DNA from: JAQBYK01 sp964499425
GTDB lineage: Bacteria; Patescibacteriota; Gracilibacteria; UBA1369; LOWO2-01-FULL-3
Direction of reading: 5' to 3'
DNA length: 51,698 nucleotides
NCBI GenBank assembly: GCA_964499425.1
Contig: CAZCLD010000003.1
Location: 1-51,698, forward strand
The notes below the pieces were generated by a model. It was not told the origin of the DNA. It ran no database searches and saw only the letters and a program-made list of their open reading frames with translations. This document shows, one piece after another, positions 33,799 through 42,811 of the stretch (positions are counted from its first letter, which is position 1; each line of letters opens with the position of its first letter). Position numbers and translations under genes: made by a program.

Positions 33799-34427
33799 AA
33801 AGTCAAAGCAGCACTTGCATCATAATCGGACACAAAAATCTTGGAGAATCAGACAAAGTCATTCATCTATACAGTGAAGAATTTGGCAAAATCAGAGTAA
33901 TTGCCAAGGGTGCACGCAAAATCACCAGCAAATTCACAGGCCATCTCGAAACTCTCAATATTTGCAACGTCCTAATCTATTTTGGGCCTAAAAACATAAT
34001 CCTAAATGAAATCAACACACTCAAAAACTTCAAAGAAATAAGAGAGGACCTGGAGAAACTAAAATGCGCATTAATAATCTCAGAAGTTGTCAATCAACTA
34101 GTCTACGAAAACCAAAAAATCGAAAATCTCATTCAGCTAATTGAAGAAAATCTAATTAAACTATGCCAAAGCAAAAAACCCAGATTGTTCACTCAAAGCT
34201 TCATAATCAAAATCCTAGATAAAATAGGGCTAATCCCGGATTTCAAAACCATAAACAGCTCACTTCCAAAAAAATACCTCAAATTCCTTCACTTCATAAA
34301 AACACAGAGTCCAAATGAAATAGACAAAATTTCACTAAGCAAAATGGAAGAGGAAAAAATTAGAGACTTAATCAAAAACATAATCGAATATCAAATAGAG
34401 AAACCGATCAAATCACTCACTATTTGA
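33795..34427 (+). CDS. recO: DNA repair protein RecO
   Basis: RecO helps load RecA on single-stranded DNA coated with SSB and promotes strand annealing. The N-terminal OB-fold signature is clear (CIIIGHKNLGESDKVIHLYSEEFGKIRVIAKGARK) and the following helical region fits the family. At 210 residues it is a little shorter than usual (about 240), and I see no C-terminal zinc-binding cysteine set. It overlaps ftsX by four bases (ATGA) and the convergent relA-like gene by eight. Confidence 0.9.
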   Translation: MKSQSSTCIIIGHKNLGESDKVIHLYSEEFGKIRVIAKGARKITSKFTGHLETLNICNVLIYFGPKNIILNEINTLKNFKEIREDLEKLKCALIISEVVNQLVYENQKIENLIQLIEENLIKLCQSKKPRLFTQSFIIKILDKIGLIPDFKTINSSLPKKYLKFLHFIKTQSPNEIDKISLSKMEEEKIRDLIKNIIEYQIEKPIKSLTI

Positions 34428-36612
34428 ATTTATCGTCACGCACAACCTTCATAACACCATTAATTTCTTCAATTTTGTTGAGAAGGCGATCAAATTTATC
34501 TAAATCATCTAGATCAAGCAAGAAGCAATCCTCATAAAACCCAGACTCAGTCTGTTTAATCATTACATCCAGAATATTAATACCCATAAGAGTTACCACT
34601 GAGGTAATATCATGTATTAAACCAACGCGAGAAACACAGGTGACTTTTATGCCGACCTTAAACCCGCCCTCAGATGGCTTCTGCCCCTTCCAGTGAGCAG
34701 AAATAAACCTCTCCTCAGTTAGAGAACCTAATAAACGACAACCAGATTTATGGATAGTAATGCTATTTCCACGAGTAACATATCCAATAATCGAATTCGT
34801 CATTTTAGGCTTACAACAAGATGCAATTTTAATTGGTAAGCCCTCCTCTCCACCAACAACCACCTGCTCACTCAATGCGACCCTCTTTTTTGCCCCTTTA
34901 GAAAGAGAAGGCTCTGCTTTTGAGATAATCTTTTTAGTAGCCAAATTCTTCTCATAAGGATAGATCTTTCGCACAATATCACTAGCCAATTTGGAGCCCT
35001 TCCCCACTTCTTCTACTAAGCTCTCTCTTCGTGAAATATTCAGTTTCTGCCCACCAAAAGCTTTCAGAATTGAATAGTTTTGATCAAGTAGAGGCTTGTT
35101 TAAACGCTCAAGTTGAGTATTGATAAGTCTACGTCCCTCTTTCAAATTATTGTCCCTATTCAAACTACTGAAATAAGCTTTGATTTTATGACGAGCGAAA
35201 CTACTTTTTACAAGTGATAGCCACCTAAGTTTAGGAAATGCGTCCTTCCGAGTAATTATTTCAACCACATCTCCATTTTTAAGCTCATAATCCAGTGGAA
35301 CCAATGCCTGATTAACCTTAGCCATCACACATCTATTACCCACATCTGTATGGACAGCATAGGCAAAATCAATAGGGATCGAACCAACAGTCAAATCCTT
35401 CACCTCACCCCTTGGAGTCAAAACAAAGATTCTATCCTTAAAGACATCCACCTCAACTTCTTTCATGGCTTCAGCTCCAACTCCAAAAAATTCATGAATC
35501 TTCTCAAGACCTCTTATCCACTCAGATTGAGAACCAACTGAGACATTTCCCTTATAAGCCCAGTGTGAGGCAATACCATATTCACCTTCTCTGTGCATCG
35601 CATCATCCCTGATTTGAATCTCAACTGGCTGATCCATATCCTTTGGAGCAATCCCCAACACAACCGTATGCAAACTCCTGTAACCGTTTGGTTTAGGAAC
35701 AGCAACATAATCCTTAAATCTACTAGAAAGCGGCTTCCATTCACTATGAATAAGTCCCAAAATAGAATACAAATGATCGATTTTCTCACAAGTGGGCAAA
35801 ATAACTCTAATCGCAAAAAGATCGTAGAGCTCAGAAACATGGGATAAACCCTTTCGTTCAAGCTTCCTATATATGCTATAAACACTCTTAAATCTGCCAA
35901 AAACAAACGCATCCACCCCTTTGGATTTCAAAAAATCCTCCAACCTCTTACGAATGCCTTCTATGGCCTCTTTTCTACTCTCACCAAATTCCTCAATCTG
36001 CTTACTAATTCTTATGTGCTCTTTTGTATTAAGGTATTTGAAAGACAAATCCTCAAGTTGAGTTTTAATCCTATAAACACCCAATCTAGAAGCAATTGGC
36101 ACATACACCTCCATAGTCTCCTTGGCCAATTTATCCTTATTTGCACTAGAACCGTAAAAGTCATCCAACCGCTCCATTCGGTGAAGCCTTTGCGCTAACC
36201 ATATCAAAATAACTCTAATATCCTTGGCCATTGTCAAAAACATCTTCCTAAGAATTTCTATCTGAGAAGTCTTATCATTTTCTGCATAATTCAACTCATA
36301 CAGCTTCTTAAAAGAAGCAAGCAGTTTAAAAGTTGATTGACCAAACAAGTCCAAAACCACATTATCAACAAGAAAACCCATAACATACAGATCATGTAGA
36401 AGCACAGCAATAATAGTATCTTCATCAGGTTTCAAGGGAAGAATAACCTCCAAAACCCGCAAAGGATACTGCATTGTACCTTCAGTATGGTTATATTTTT
36501 CCAAAGCAAAATCATATGCTTCCTTTACTTTTTCTTTATCAAAAGTCTTATTATATACCTCAATTTTTTTTAAAATTTCTGCTGTCATAGAAGATACAAA
36601 ATAGACCCCCAT
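34420..36612 (-). CDS. RelA/SpoT-family (p)ppGpp synthetase with a degenerate hydrolase domain
   Basis: A 730-residue stringent-response enzyme of the long RSH type: HD-like domain (about 20-170), synthetase domain (about 230-360), TGS (DRIFVLTPRGEVKDL...), a conserved-cysteine region (ASCCKPK) and a C-terminal ACT domain. The synthetase keeps GRFKSVYSIYRKLE, FKDYVAVPKPNGYRSLHT and the EIQIR catalytic Glu. In the HD domain the first metal His is Tyr49, the HDxxED motif is HDLYVM, and the distal metal Asp is Gln141 (AQRLHRM for ADRLHNM). It is therefore predicted to make but not degrade (p)ppGpp. A second ATG nine codons in is an alternative start. A promoter-like TTTCCA-17-TATACT is 10 bases before the first ATG. 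Confidence 0.92.
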   Translation of the reverse strand: MGVYFVSSMTAEILKKIEVYNKTFDKEKVKEAYDFALEKYNHTEGTMQYPLRVLEVILPLKPDEDTIIAVLLHDLYVMGFLVDNVVLDLFGQSTFKLLASFKKLYELNYAENDKTSQIEILRKMFLTMAKDIRVILIWLAQRLHRMERLDDFYGSSANKDKLAKETMEVYVPIASRLGVYRIKTQLEDLSFKYLNTKEHIRISKQIEEFGESRKEAIEGIRKRLEDFLKSKGVDAFVFGRFKSVYSIYRKLERKGLSHVSELYDLFAIRVILPTCEKIDHLYSILGLIHSEWKPLSSRFKDYVAVPKPNGYRSLHTVVLGIAPKDMDQPVEIQIRDDAMHREGEYGIASHWAYKGNVSVGSQSEWIRGLEKIHEFFGVGAEAMKEVEVDVFKDRIFVLTPRGEVKDLTVGSIPIDFAYAVHTDVGNRCVMAKVNQALVPLDYELKNGDVVEIITRKDAFPKLRWLSLVKSSFARHKIKAYFSSLNRDNNLKEGRRLINTQLERLNKPLLDQNYSILKAFGGQKLNISRRESLVEEVGKGSKLASDIVRKIYPYEKNLATKKIISKAEPSLSKGAKKRVALSEQVVVGGEEGLPIKIASCCKPKMTNSIIGYVTRGNSITIHKSGCRLLGSLTEERFISAHWKGQKPSEGGFKVGIKVTCVSRVGLIHDITSVVTLMGINILDVMIKQTESGFYEDCFLLDLDDLDKFDRLLNKIEEINGVMKVVRDDKFK

Positions 36613-36622
36613 TGGATCTGCA

Positions 36623-36651
36623 AGTATACAATTAATAGTTAATAATGGAAA
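36623..36651 (-). promoter_or_regulatory. Predicted promoter of the RelA-like gene
   Basis: On the minus strand TTTCCA (36646-36651) and TATACT (36623-36628) are 17 bases apart, and the -10 ends ten bases before the ATG at 36612. This supports the upstream start over the in-frame ATG at 36589. Confidence 0.5.
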
Positions 36652-36657
36652 GTATTT

Positions 36658-38415
36658 TTACTCCACTCTGCGTATTGCGTCAATATCAGATCCTGGAATA
36701 TCAAAAACTCTAACCCCCTTTATTAAAGCTTCTTTATTAGCCAGAATATCCTTATACCTCGGGATTGAGACCGTCAAGGCATTAATATATATTTCCCTCA
36801 GGCTATCATGAGCACTAAAATCGGATTTCAAGTTTATTGATTCATGAGATGCATCAACAAACAATTCAAAGAAATCATAAGCATTTTGCCCATATAAATT
36901 CGAAAGATTATTGAAGAAATCCACTTCATAAGAATCCCTCTGAGTAGTAATCATTTCATATTCAACCCGTAATTCCTCTAAGTATTGATCTATAGAGACA
37001 ACATTAGCTTCTGCCTGTCTTATAAGTGACTCCATTTCGGCCAAATGCTCATCTAATGCTTCTCTTCTGTTTACAGATAGATCTACCAAAGAATAAATAT
37101 CAACCTTATACATATTGTCTAATTTCCTAACCAGATTCACATATTCTACAAATTTAGCCTGCCTCAAATCCAAAGGCTCCCCAATAACATAAGCGGCCTT
37201 CACACCTGACAAATCCCCCCATTGACCAATAGGTACAGTTTCTATCGTTTTGTGTTCTTCTCCAATAATAAAGGAGGCGATAACATCATAAGCATCAGAA
37301 CCAACTTCTGACGAAACCTCTCCCCCTCCAGCCGGTTCGCTAACCGGATCTTCTGCCCCATCATCAGGTTCTCCAAAAAGGCCGAACACAAAGATTAGTA
37401 ACCCCACAATAAGTACAGCCAAAAATGCCAGAATCCCAAAGAATTTTTTCTTAGTAATGCCTGCTTGCTGCATTACATCCCAAAAATTCTCCTTAAACTC
37501 CTCTATCTTAGGCTCATTCTCAATTGCTTCAACTTCACCAGGGATAGCTTCCTTCGGTGCTGTTTCTGTAGGTTCAGGAGTTACTTCAATCACTTCATCC
37601 TCAGCCTTTACTTCATCTTTCTCTTTAACCTCATCTTTTTCACTATAATCTTTAGGAATTGATTCAGTATCAGGAGTAATAATCTCCTCCGCGTGTTCCC
37701 TCTCCTCTTCATTTTTTCCATCCTCGAGTTTTGCCGTAGTATCCTGATCAAACTCAGTAACCTCATCTAAAGGTTTCTCATCTAATGCTTTTTCATCCAA
37801 TGGGCTACTTTTAGCAATAGGTTCAAACGGATTTATTGGTTTAGCCGGCTGTTTTTCCTTTGCCTGCTCAATTTTTGGCGGTTCATCAGAAAAATCCTGG
37901 TCACCCTCATCTTTTGCTTCCATTTCCTCTTGTTCATAACGATCTTCATACTCTTTAGGAGGCAACTTAGTATCCGCAAAAGGATTAATTGGTGTAACCG
38001 GAGCAGTAGGCGGCAATTCCTCAACCTCAGGTTGTTGCTTATCCTTCGCTTTTTGCTCAATCTCTGGCTCTTGTTTAATCTCCTTCTTTTCCTCACCTTC
38101 TGGCTCTTGCTTAATCTCCTTCTTTTCCTCACCTTCTGGCTCTTGCTTAATCTCAGGTTGTTCTTCAACCTTCATCTCCTGCTTAACAGTTTTCTCTTTA
38201 ACATCCGCAGGAGCATCAATTTTCTTTCTTCTCCGTGGTCGACGCCTCCTCTTTTTCTTGGGTTGAGAATCCTGCTTGAGTTCTTCCTTCAAATTACCCC
38301 TTTTTCCCTTAGAACTAGCTTTTTTTTCAATTTTATCCCAGACTTTCTTTGCATTATCCTTCTTCCCTTTGGAAGGTTTTTCTCTAGAATCTGGTTTTTT
38401 CTCATTTTCAGGCAT
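36658..38415 (-). CDS. Single-pass membrane protein with a long charged N-terminal region
   Basis: I do not recognise this 585-residue protein. Residues 1-65 are very basic (KKKRRRRPRRRKK). Residues 75-340 are acidic low complexity with KQEPEGEEKKEI repeats and several NPFxxxx motifs (INPFADT, INPFEPI). One membrane helix (about 348-372) precedes a folded C-terminal domain of about 210 residues with a helical, probably coiled-coil, region. With a basic N-terminus and no signal peptide, the expected orientation is N-terminus inside, C-terminus outside. The basic block might bind nucleic acid or phospholipid. The TATAAT at 38439-38444 (minus strand) is a possible -10. The gene starts 77 bases after the Yip1-like gene ends. 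Confidence 0.75.
   Translation of the reverse strand: MPENEKKPDSREKPSKGKKDNAKKVWDKIEKKASSKGKRGNLKEELKQDSQPKKKRRRRPRRRKKIDAPADVKEKTVKQEMKVEEQPEIKQEPEGEEKKEIKQEPEGEEKKEIKQEPEIEQKAKDKQQPEVEELPPTAPVTPINPFADTKLPPKEYEDRYEQEEMEAKDEGDQDFSDEPPKIEQAKEKQPAKPINPFEPIAKSSPLDEKALDEKPLDEVTEFDQDTTAKLEDGKNEEEREHAEEIITPDTESIPKDYSEKDEVKEKDEVKAEDEVIEVTPEPTETAPKEAIPGEVEAIENEPKIEEFKENFWDVMQQAGITKKKFFGILAFLAVLIVGLLIFVFGLFGEPDDGAEDPVSEPAGGGEVSSEVGSDAYDVIASFIIGEEHKTIETVPIGQWGDLSGVKAAYVIGEPLDLRQAKFVEYVNLVRKLDNMYKVDIYSLVDLSVNRREALDEHLAEMESLIRQAEANVVSIDQYLEELRVEYEMITTQRDSYEVDFFNNLSNLYGQNAYDFFELFVDASHESINLKSDFSAHDSLREIYINALTVSIPRYKDILANKEALIKGVRVFDIPGSDIDAIRRVE
38065..38150 (-). repeat. 36-bp tandem repeat encoding KQEPEGEEKKEI
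   Basis: Two identical 36-base units plus partial copies lie in the acidic region of the single-pass membrane protein. The near-identity at the nucleotide level suggests recent duplication. Confidence 0.8.
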
Positions 38416-38492
38416 AAGAATCCATAAATTATCCCTATATTATACCAAAAAACAGCTAACAATAGTATACCAAAAGGGGAAATACAACATCT

Positions 38493-39068
38493 CTAGTAAA
38501 ATATCCTATATCCACTTCCGACCAAAATATTCCCCAAAACAGAGCTAAGAATAAAATAGGCTACAACAGCGACTAACAAACAAATTATGGCATCTTTCTC
38601 TGACAATCTATGGTGAGAAGTCAGAAATTGATAAGCCGCCGCTAAAATAAGCGTAAATCCAACCAACCAAATCAAATTAAACAAGCTAAGGCCTAGGGAA
38701 ATACCAAGTGCTTCAAACAAGAACGGAAGAATCCCTATCCATAGGAATAAAGACGCATAAGACAACACCCTAAAGACCCTTACATGACTAACGCTTCTTC
38801 TAAAAAATTTCTCAGCACAAACACTAAGCGCAAAAATAGCTCCAACTAAGGAGATTGCAGGCATAAAAACCACCCAAAATACATAAGGAGACAATATTGA
38901 GCTCAAACCAGCCTTATATTGAAAAGAACTTAAAAAAAGATTTGCAACTGGAGGCACAAGCAATATCAAAACACCCCAGCCCGTAGCACTTTTTCTAGAG
39001 GCTACAGACTCAATCATCATCTTGTCCTGTTTGAGGATAGCTAAAGCATCCTTAAGTTCTCTGAGCAT
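38493..39068 (-). CDS. Yip1-like five-helix membrane protein
   Basis: A 191-residue integral membrane protein with five hydrophobic segments and a short charged N-terminus. The helix arrangement and length resemble bacterial members of the Yip1 clan, whose role in bacteria is not established. The match is by general pattern, so confidence in the family is moderate. It starts six bases after the membrane pyrophosphatase gene and is probably in the same transcript. Confidence 0.65.
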   Translation of the reverse strand: MLRELKDALAILKQDKMMIESVASRKSATGWGVLILLVPPVANLFLSSFQYKAGLSSILSPYVFWVVFMPAISLVGAIFALSVCAEKFFRRSVSHVRVFRVLSYASLFLWIGILPFLFEALGISLGLSLFNLIWLVGFTLILAAAYQFLTSHHRLSEKDAIICLLVAVVAYFILSSVLGNILVGSGYRIFY

Positions 39069-39074
39069 ACAAGC

Positions 39075-41108
39075 CTAAAATACTCCTGTTGCCGTAAATA
39101 CTGAAGCAAAAATCAAAGAAACAACAGTCATCAATTTGATAAGAATGTTTATACTTGGTCCAGATGTGTCCTTAAATGGATCACCTACAGTATCACCAAC
39201 TACAGTAGATTTGTGTGTATCAGACCCTTTTCCTCCATGATTACCAGCTTCTACAAACTTTTTTGCATTATCCCAAGCTCCACCTGAGTTTGCCATTGAA
39301 ATAGCCAACATAACTCCTGAAACAAGCGCACCCGCAATAAGCCCTCCTAGAGCAATAGATCCAAGCACATATCCAACTAAAATTGGTACAATCACAGCCA
39401 TAAGACCAGGAACTATCATTTCTCTAATAGCAGCACGGGTAGAAATATCCACACATGTCTTAGTATCACCTTTGGCTTTACCTTCCATCAAACCCTCTAT
39501 TTCCCTAAATTGACGACGTACTTCTTCGATCATATCAAATGCAGCTCTACTAACCGCTGACATTGTCATAGCAGAAAACAAAAATGGGAGCATCGCACCA
39601 AGAAGGAGACCAATAATAACAGTAGGGTTCATAATATCGATAGCAGTAATACTGGCTGCCTCAGAATAAGCTGCAAAAAGAGCTAATGCAGTCAAAGCAG
39701 CAGAACCAATAGCAAAACCTTTACCAATCGCTGCGGTAGTATTCCCAGCAGAATCCAAGGCATCAGTCTTCTTGCGAACATCTTCACCAAGTCCAGCCAT
39801 TTCAGCAATACCACCAGCATTATCAGCTACAGGCCCATAGGCATCTACCGCAAGAGAAATTCCTAGAGTAGATAACATTCCAACAGCAGAAATCGCAATT
39901 CCGTAGAGACCAGCAAAACTATAAGCCAAATATATTGCCAAACAAATAAAGAGAACAGGTAAAGCAGTTGATTTATAACCTAATGCAAGTCCAGCAATAA
40001 TATTAGTAGCAGAACCAGTTTGCGAAGTATCAGCAAGCTTCTTTACAGGACCATAATGATCAGATGTGAAATATTCGGTTATTAGTCCAATTATGATTCC
40101 TACAACCAAACCAGAGATCATAGCGATAAATACACCCATAGCATCATCTGCAGGCAGGAAGTGTTTAGTCAAAAAGTAACTTGCAATTACAACCAATATA
40201 GAAGCGCTCCAAATCCCATTCTTAAGAGCACCATGTATATTGCCACTTTTCCCAACCCTTACAAAGAAAGTCCCTATAATCGACGAGATAATCCCTGCTC
40301 CAGCTATAGAAATTGGGAGATAAATACCTTCCATTCCAAAAGCACTAAACCCAAGAATCGTCGCAGCAAGTATTGAACCAACATACGACTCAAATAGATC
40401 AGCACCCATACCAGCAACATCTCCTACGTTATCACCTACATTATCAGCAATAACAGCCGGATTTCGTGGGTCATCTTCAGGAATACCAGCTTCTACCTTT
40501 CCAACCAAATCAGCACCAACGTCAGCTGCCTTAGTATAAATTCCTCCACCAACACGCGCAAAAAGAGCAATAGATGAAGCTCCAAGACCAAATCCAGTTA
40601 TAACATTAAGTGTAACACTTGTTTCAATACTAGTTAGACTAAATATATAAAGTAAAAGAGACAATCCAAGAAGACCAAGGCCTACGACTCCAAGCCCCAT
40701 TACGGCCCCGGATCTAAAGGCAATAACCAGAGCCTTTCCAAGCCCTTCACGAGCCGCATGTGCAGTTCTAACATTAGCTTTTGTAGCTATCCTCATACCA
40801 AAATACCCCGCCAAAACACTACTTATCGCTCCATATACAAAAGACGCAGAAGTCAACCACCCTTCATTCACTCCTTCAGTTGCAGTATTATCTAAAAATA
40901 ACCCTAAAACTATCCCCAAAACAATTACAAACCCCGCAATAACACGATATTCGCGCTTCAAAAAAGCCATTGCCCCCTCATATATAGATTGAGCAATTTC
41001 TTTCATTTTATCATTACCTTCGGGCTTGCCTGAAACAATTATTGCAAAAATAAAGGCAGCCAGTAAGGCAAAAATACTGACAAAAGCCATCAAGAGTGGA
41101 TAGTTCAT
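39075..41108 (-). CDS. hppA: Membrane-bound ion-pumping pyrophosphatase
   Basis: This enzyme hydrolyses pyrophosphate and pumps H+ or Na+ across the membrane, recovering energy from biosynthesis. The 677 residues carry about 16 hydrophobic segments and the family motifs: the substrate loop GGGIYTKAADVGADLVGKVEAGIPEDDPRNPAVIADNVGDNVGD (key residues Lys, two Asp-rich sets), NTTAAIGKGFAIG, and a C-terminal DTVGDPFKDTSGPS. The alanine in NTTAA is the marker of the potassium-dependent subfamily. Whether it moves H+ or Na+ cannot be settled by eye. In a fermentative, small-genome organism it may be a main ion pump. A Yip1-like gene follows six bases later. Confidence 0.97.
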   Translation of the reverse strand: MNYPLLMAFVSIFALLAAFIFAIIVSGKPEGNDKMKEIAQSIYEGAMAFLKREYRVIAGFVIVLGIVLGLFLDNTATEGVNEGWLTSASFVYGAISSVLAGYFGMRIATKANVRTAHAAREGLGKALVIAFRSGAVMGLGVVGLGLLGLSLLLYIFSLTSIETSVTLNVITGFGLGASSIALFARVGGGIYTKAADVGADLVGKVEAGIPEDDPRNPAVIADNVGDNVGDVAGMGADLFESYVGSILAATILGFSAFGMEGIYLPISIAGAGIISSIIGTFFVRVGKSGNIHGALKNGIWSASILVVIASYFLTKHFLPADDAMGVFIAMISGLVVGIIIGLITEYFTSDHYGPVKKLADTSQTGSATNIIAGLALGYKSTALPVLFICLAIYLAYSFAGLYGIAISAVGMLSTLGISLAVDAYGPVADNAGGIAEMAGLGEDVRKKTDALDSAGNTTAAIGKGFAIGSAALTALALFAAYSEAASITAIDIMNPTVIIGLLLGAMLPFLFSAMTMSAVSRAAFDMIEEVRRQFREIEGLMEGKAKGDTKTCVDISTRAAIREMIVPGLMAVIVPILVGYVLGSIALGGLIAGALVSGVMLAISMANSGGAWDNAKKFVEAGNHGGKGSDTHKSTVVGDTVGDPFKDTSGPSINILIKLMTVVSLIFASVFTATGVF

Positions 41109-41179
41109 GAGAAAAAGATGTTACGAAATATGACTTAAGGAGTTTACAAGAAATCATCAGAAAATCAAATGAAATTTCT

Positions 41180-41674
41180 TTAGACAGGAACTTCCTCAGT
41201 CAACATGTTACTTAAATCCAGATAAAAACTCCTAATTTCCTCTAATCCCTCTGACTCGTTATTCCAATCAATCTCAAAACGTCTATGTTCACCATTCACA
41301 AATTCCAAATCGACAATCAAAGTACTACCACCAATAGTCCCTTCATCCTTTCCTTCATAGTCAAAACCCTTGATCAACTCAACAATTTCTTCAAAACGAT
41401 CAAAATTCTCACCACCTACAATCCCTCCAGTATCAACGTCTGCATCCAGCGTTTCCTCCGTACGATCCGGATATACACGAGTATATTCAAGACTTAGAGT
41501 CCTATCTTCATAAATAGGAGAAACCATTAAGTCAGTTTCCGAATAAAACTGTGGAGGAATAGATCCATCAGTGGTCTCAATATGCAAAACTAGAACATTG
41601 CCGTTAGATCCAAAACACGCAGAAAAGAAAGCAACTGCGACAACGATCAAAAAAAGATGAAAAACTCTTCTCAT
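41180..41674 (-). CDS. Putative lipoprotein of unknown function
   Basis: About 164 residues with a lipoprotein signal: RRVFHLFLIVVAVAFFSAC, where Cys would be lipidated after signal peptidase II cleavage. The mature part is acidic and soluble (LVLHIETTDGSIPPQFY, STLIVDLEFVNGEHRRF), without known motifs. I chose the ATG at 41674; a TTG at 41689 would add five residues. A TATTAT box lies six bases before this ATG. It lies downstream of the L25 gene in the same direction. Confidence 0.7.
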   Translation of the reverse strand: MRRVFHLFLIVVAVAFFSACFGSNGNVLVLHIETTDGSIPPQFYSETDLMVSPIYEDRTLSLEYTRVYPDRTEETLDADVDTGGIVGGENFDRFEEIVELIKGFDYEGKDEGTIGGSTLIVDLEFVNGEHRRFEIDWNNESEGLEEIRSFYLDLSNMLTEEVPV

Positions 41675-41710
41675 ACATCGATAATACAAGATGCTAATTG
41701 AAATGCAAGA

Positions 41711-42406
41711 TTATTCCTTCTTATCTTTATCAGATTCAGCAGCCTCCCCTTCCTTCTTCTCCTCTCCTTCCTCACCCTCTGCACCTTCTTCACCCTCTTC
41801 ACCTTCTTCACCTTCTTCACCTTCCTCAGCAACAGGCTCAGGCTCTTCTTCAACCTTAGGTGGGACAACCGTCGCAACAACATCCTCAGGACCATTAACA
41901 GCAGTAATACCTTCAGGTAAAACAAGATCTTTAACTCTAATATAACTATTATAATCAACCAGTGACTCTATGCTCACCTCAATACTATGAATCAAATCCT
42001 TTGGAAGACATTTAACCTCAACATCAGTAAGGTGATGAGTAAAAATACCACCAAATTCCCTAACTGCAGGAGCATCCCCAGTAAATTTTAAAGGGATCTT
42101 GGTCTGCAGTTCTTCACCCATTCTTACATTAATAAAATCCACATGGGCAATCGAATCAGTAATAGGATCATAATCTACTTGATGAGCCAAAACATTAATC
42201 TTTTCCTTACCATCAATATTCAGCTCAATAATAGTGTTCGTTCCAGACACCCTGAATAATTTTCGAAAAGTCTGATAATCAACCTGAAGAGATTGATTTT
42301 TCACGCCTCTACCATAGTATTCCAAAGGTATCAAATCGCTTCGAAGCAAATCCTTCGCACGGCTAGACTTCTCCCTAGTTTGTACATCAAGTGTTAATAT
42401 GTCCAT
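41711..42406 (-). CDS. rplY: 50S ribosomal protein L25 (CTC-type) with a long acidic tail
   Basis: L25 binds 5S rRNA in the large subunit. The 231-residue protein has the two-domain CTC layout: an L25 core (LDVQTREKSSRAKDLLRSDLIPLEYYGRG) and a second beta-domain (HVDFINVRMGEELQTKIPLKFTGDAPAV, then LPKDLIHSIEVSIESL). The last ~45 residues are almost only Glu/Gly/Lys, encoded by nine-base repeats, a tail not found in the core family. Position between two divergent genes leaves an 87-base region with promoters for both. Confidence 0.93.
   Translation of the reverse strand: MDILTLDVQTREKSSRAKDLLRSDLIPLEYYGRGVKNQSLQVDYQTFRKLFRVSGTNTIIELNIDGKEKINVLAHQVDYDPITDSIAHVDFINVRMGEELQTKIPLKFTGDAPAVREFGGIFTHHLTDVEVKCLPKDLIHSIEVSIESLVDYNSYIRVKDLVLPEGITAVNGPEDVVATVVPPKVEEEPEPVAEEGEEGEEGEEGEEGAEGEEGEEKKEGEAAESDKDKKE
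41750..41832 (-). repeat. 9-bp tandem repeat encoding the Glu-Glu-Gly tail of L25
   Basis: About eight imperfect nine-base units (GAAGAAGGT-like on the minus strand) encode EEG. Such arrays are prone to in-frame length change. Confidence 0.8.
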
Positions 42407-42459
42407 ATGCTCGAGCAGTTTAATAGAAAGGCTTTTTTAGTGCAATAGATTTTTAACAC

Positions 42460-42468
42460 TGCTATAAT
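42460..42468 (+). promoter_or_regulatory. Extended -10 promoter of ybaB-mltG
   Basis: TGCTATAAT forms a perfect extended -10 (TGnTATAAT), 25 bases before the ybaB ATG. I see no good -35, which extended -10 promoters often lack. Confidence 0.6.
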
Positions 42469-42493
42469 CCACTCACTTTCTAATAAATCCAAC

Positions 42494-42787
42494 ATGTTTG
42501 ACAAAGCAAAAGATATGTACAGACTGCAAAAACAGGCCCGACAAATCAAAAAAAAGCTCAAAAACACTCATATTGAAGCCGAACACGAAGGGATAATTGT
42601 AATCATCAACGGAGAACAAGAAATTGTAGAAGTAAAATTAGGCGAAGAAGCTATGCAAGATCGAAAAAAAGCGGAGGTGAACGTCGTAAAATGCCTAAAT
42701 AAAGCCATAAAAAAATCTCAACAAATCGGAGCAGAAATGATGAAATACGTTATGGGAGATATGGGCTTACCCGGACTAGGAGGATAA
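42494..42787 (+). CDS. Nucleoid-associated protein, YbaB/EbfC family
   Basis: A 97-residue DNA-binding protein of the YbaB/EbfC family, which forms dimers that bridge DNA. The family pattern is seen: an N-terminal helix (AKDMYRLQKQARQIKKKLKNT), a central beta-sheet (HEGIIVIINGEQEIVEVKLGEE) and a C-terminal helix (NVVKCLNKAIKKSQQIGAEMMKYVMG) with a glycine tail. In many bacteria it neighbours dnaX and recR; here it lies ahead of mltG, 24 bases away. Confidence 0.9.
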   Translation: MFDKAKDMYRLQKQARQIKKKLKNTHIEAEHEGIIVIINGEQEIVEVKLGEEAMQDRKKAEVNVVKCLNKAIKKSQQIGAEMMKYVMGDMGLPGLGG

Positions 42788-42811
42788 TCAATTTTTAATT
42801 TTCAATTCTAA

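Noticed and set aside
38430..38480. Direct repeat TTTTGGTATA twice upstream of the single-pass membrane-protein gene
   Set aside because: Too short and AT-rich to distinguish from chance; the nearer copy is part of a possible -10 only.
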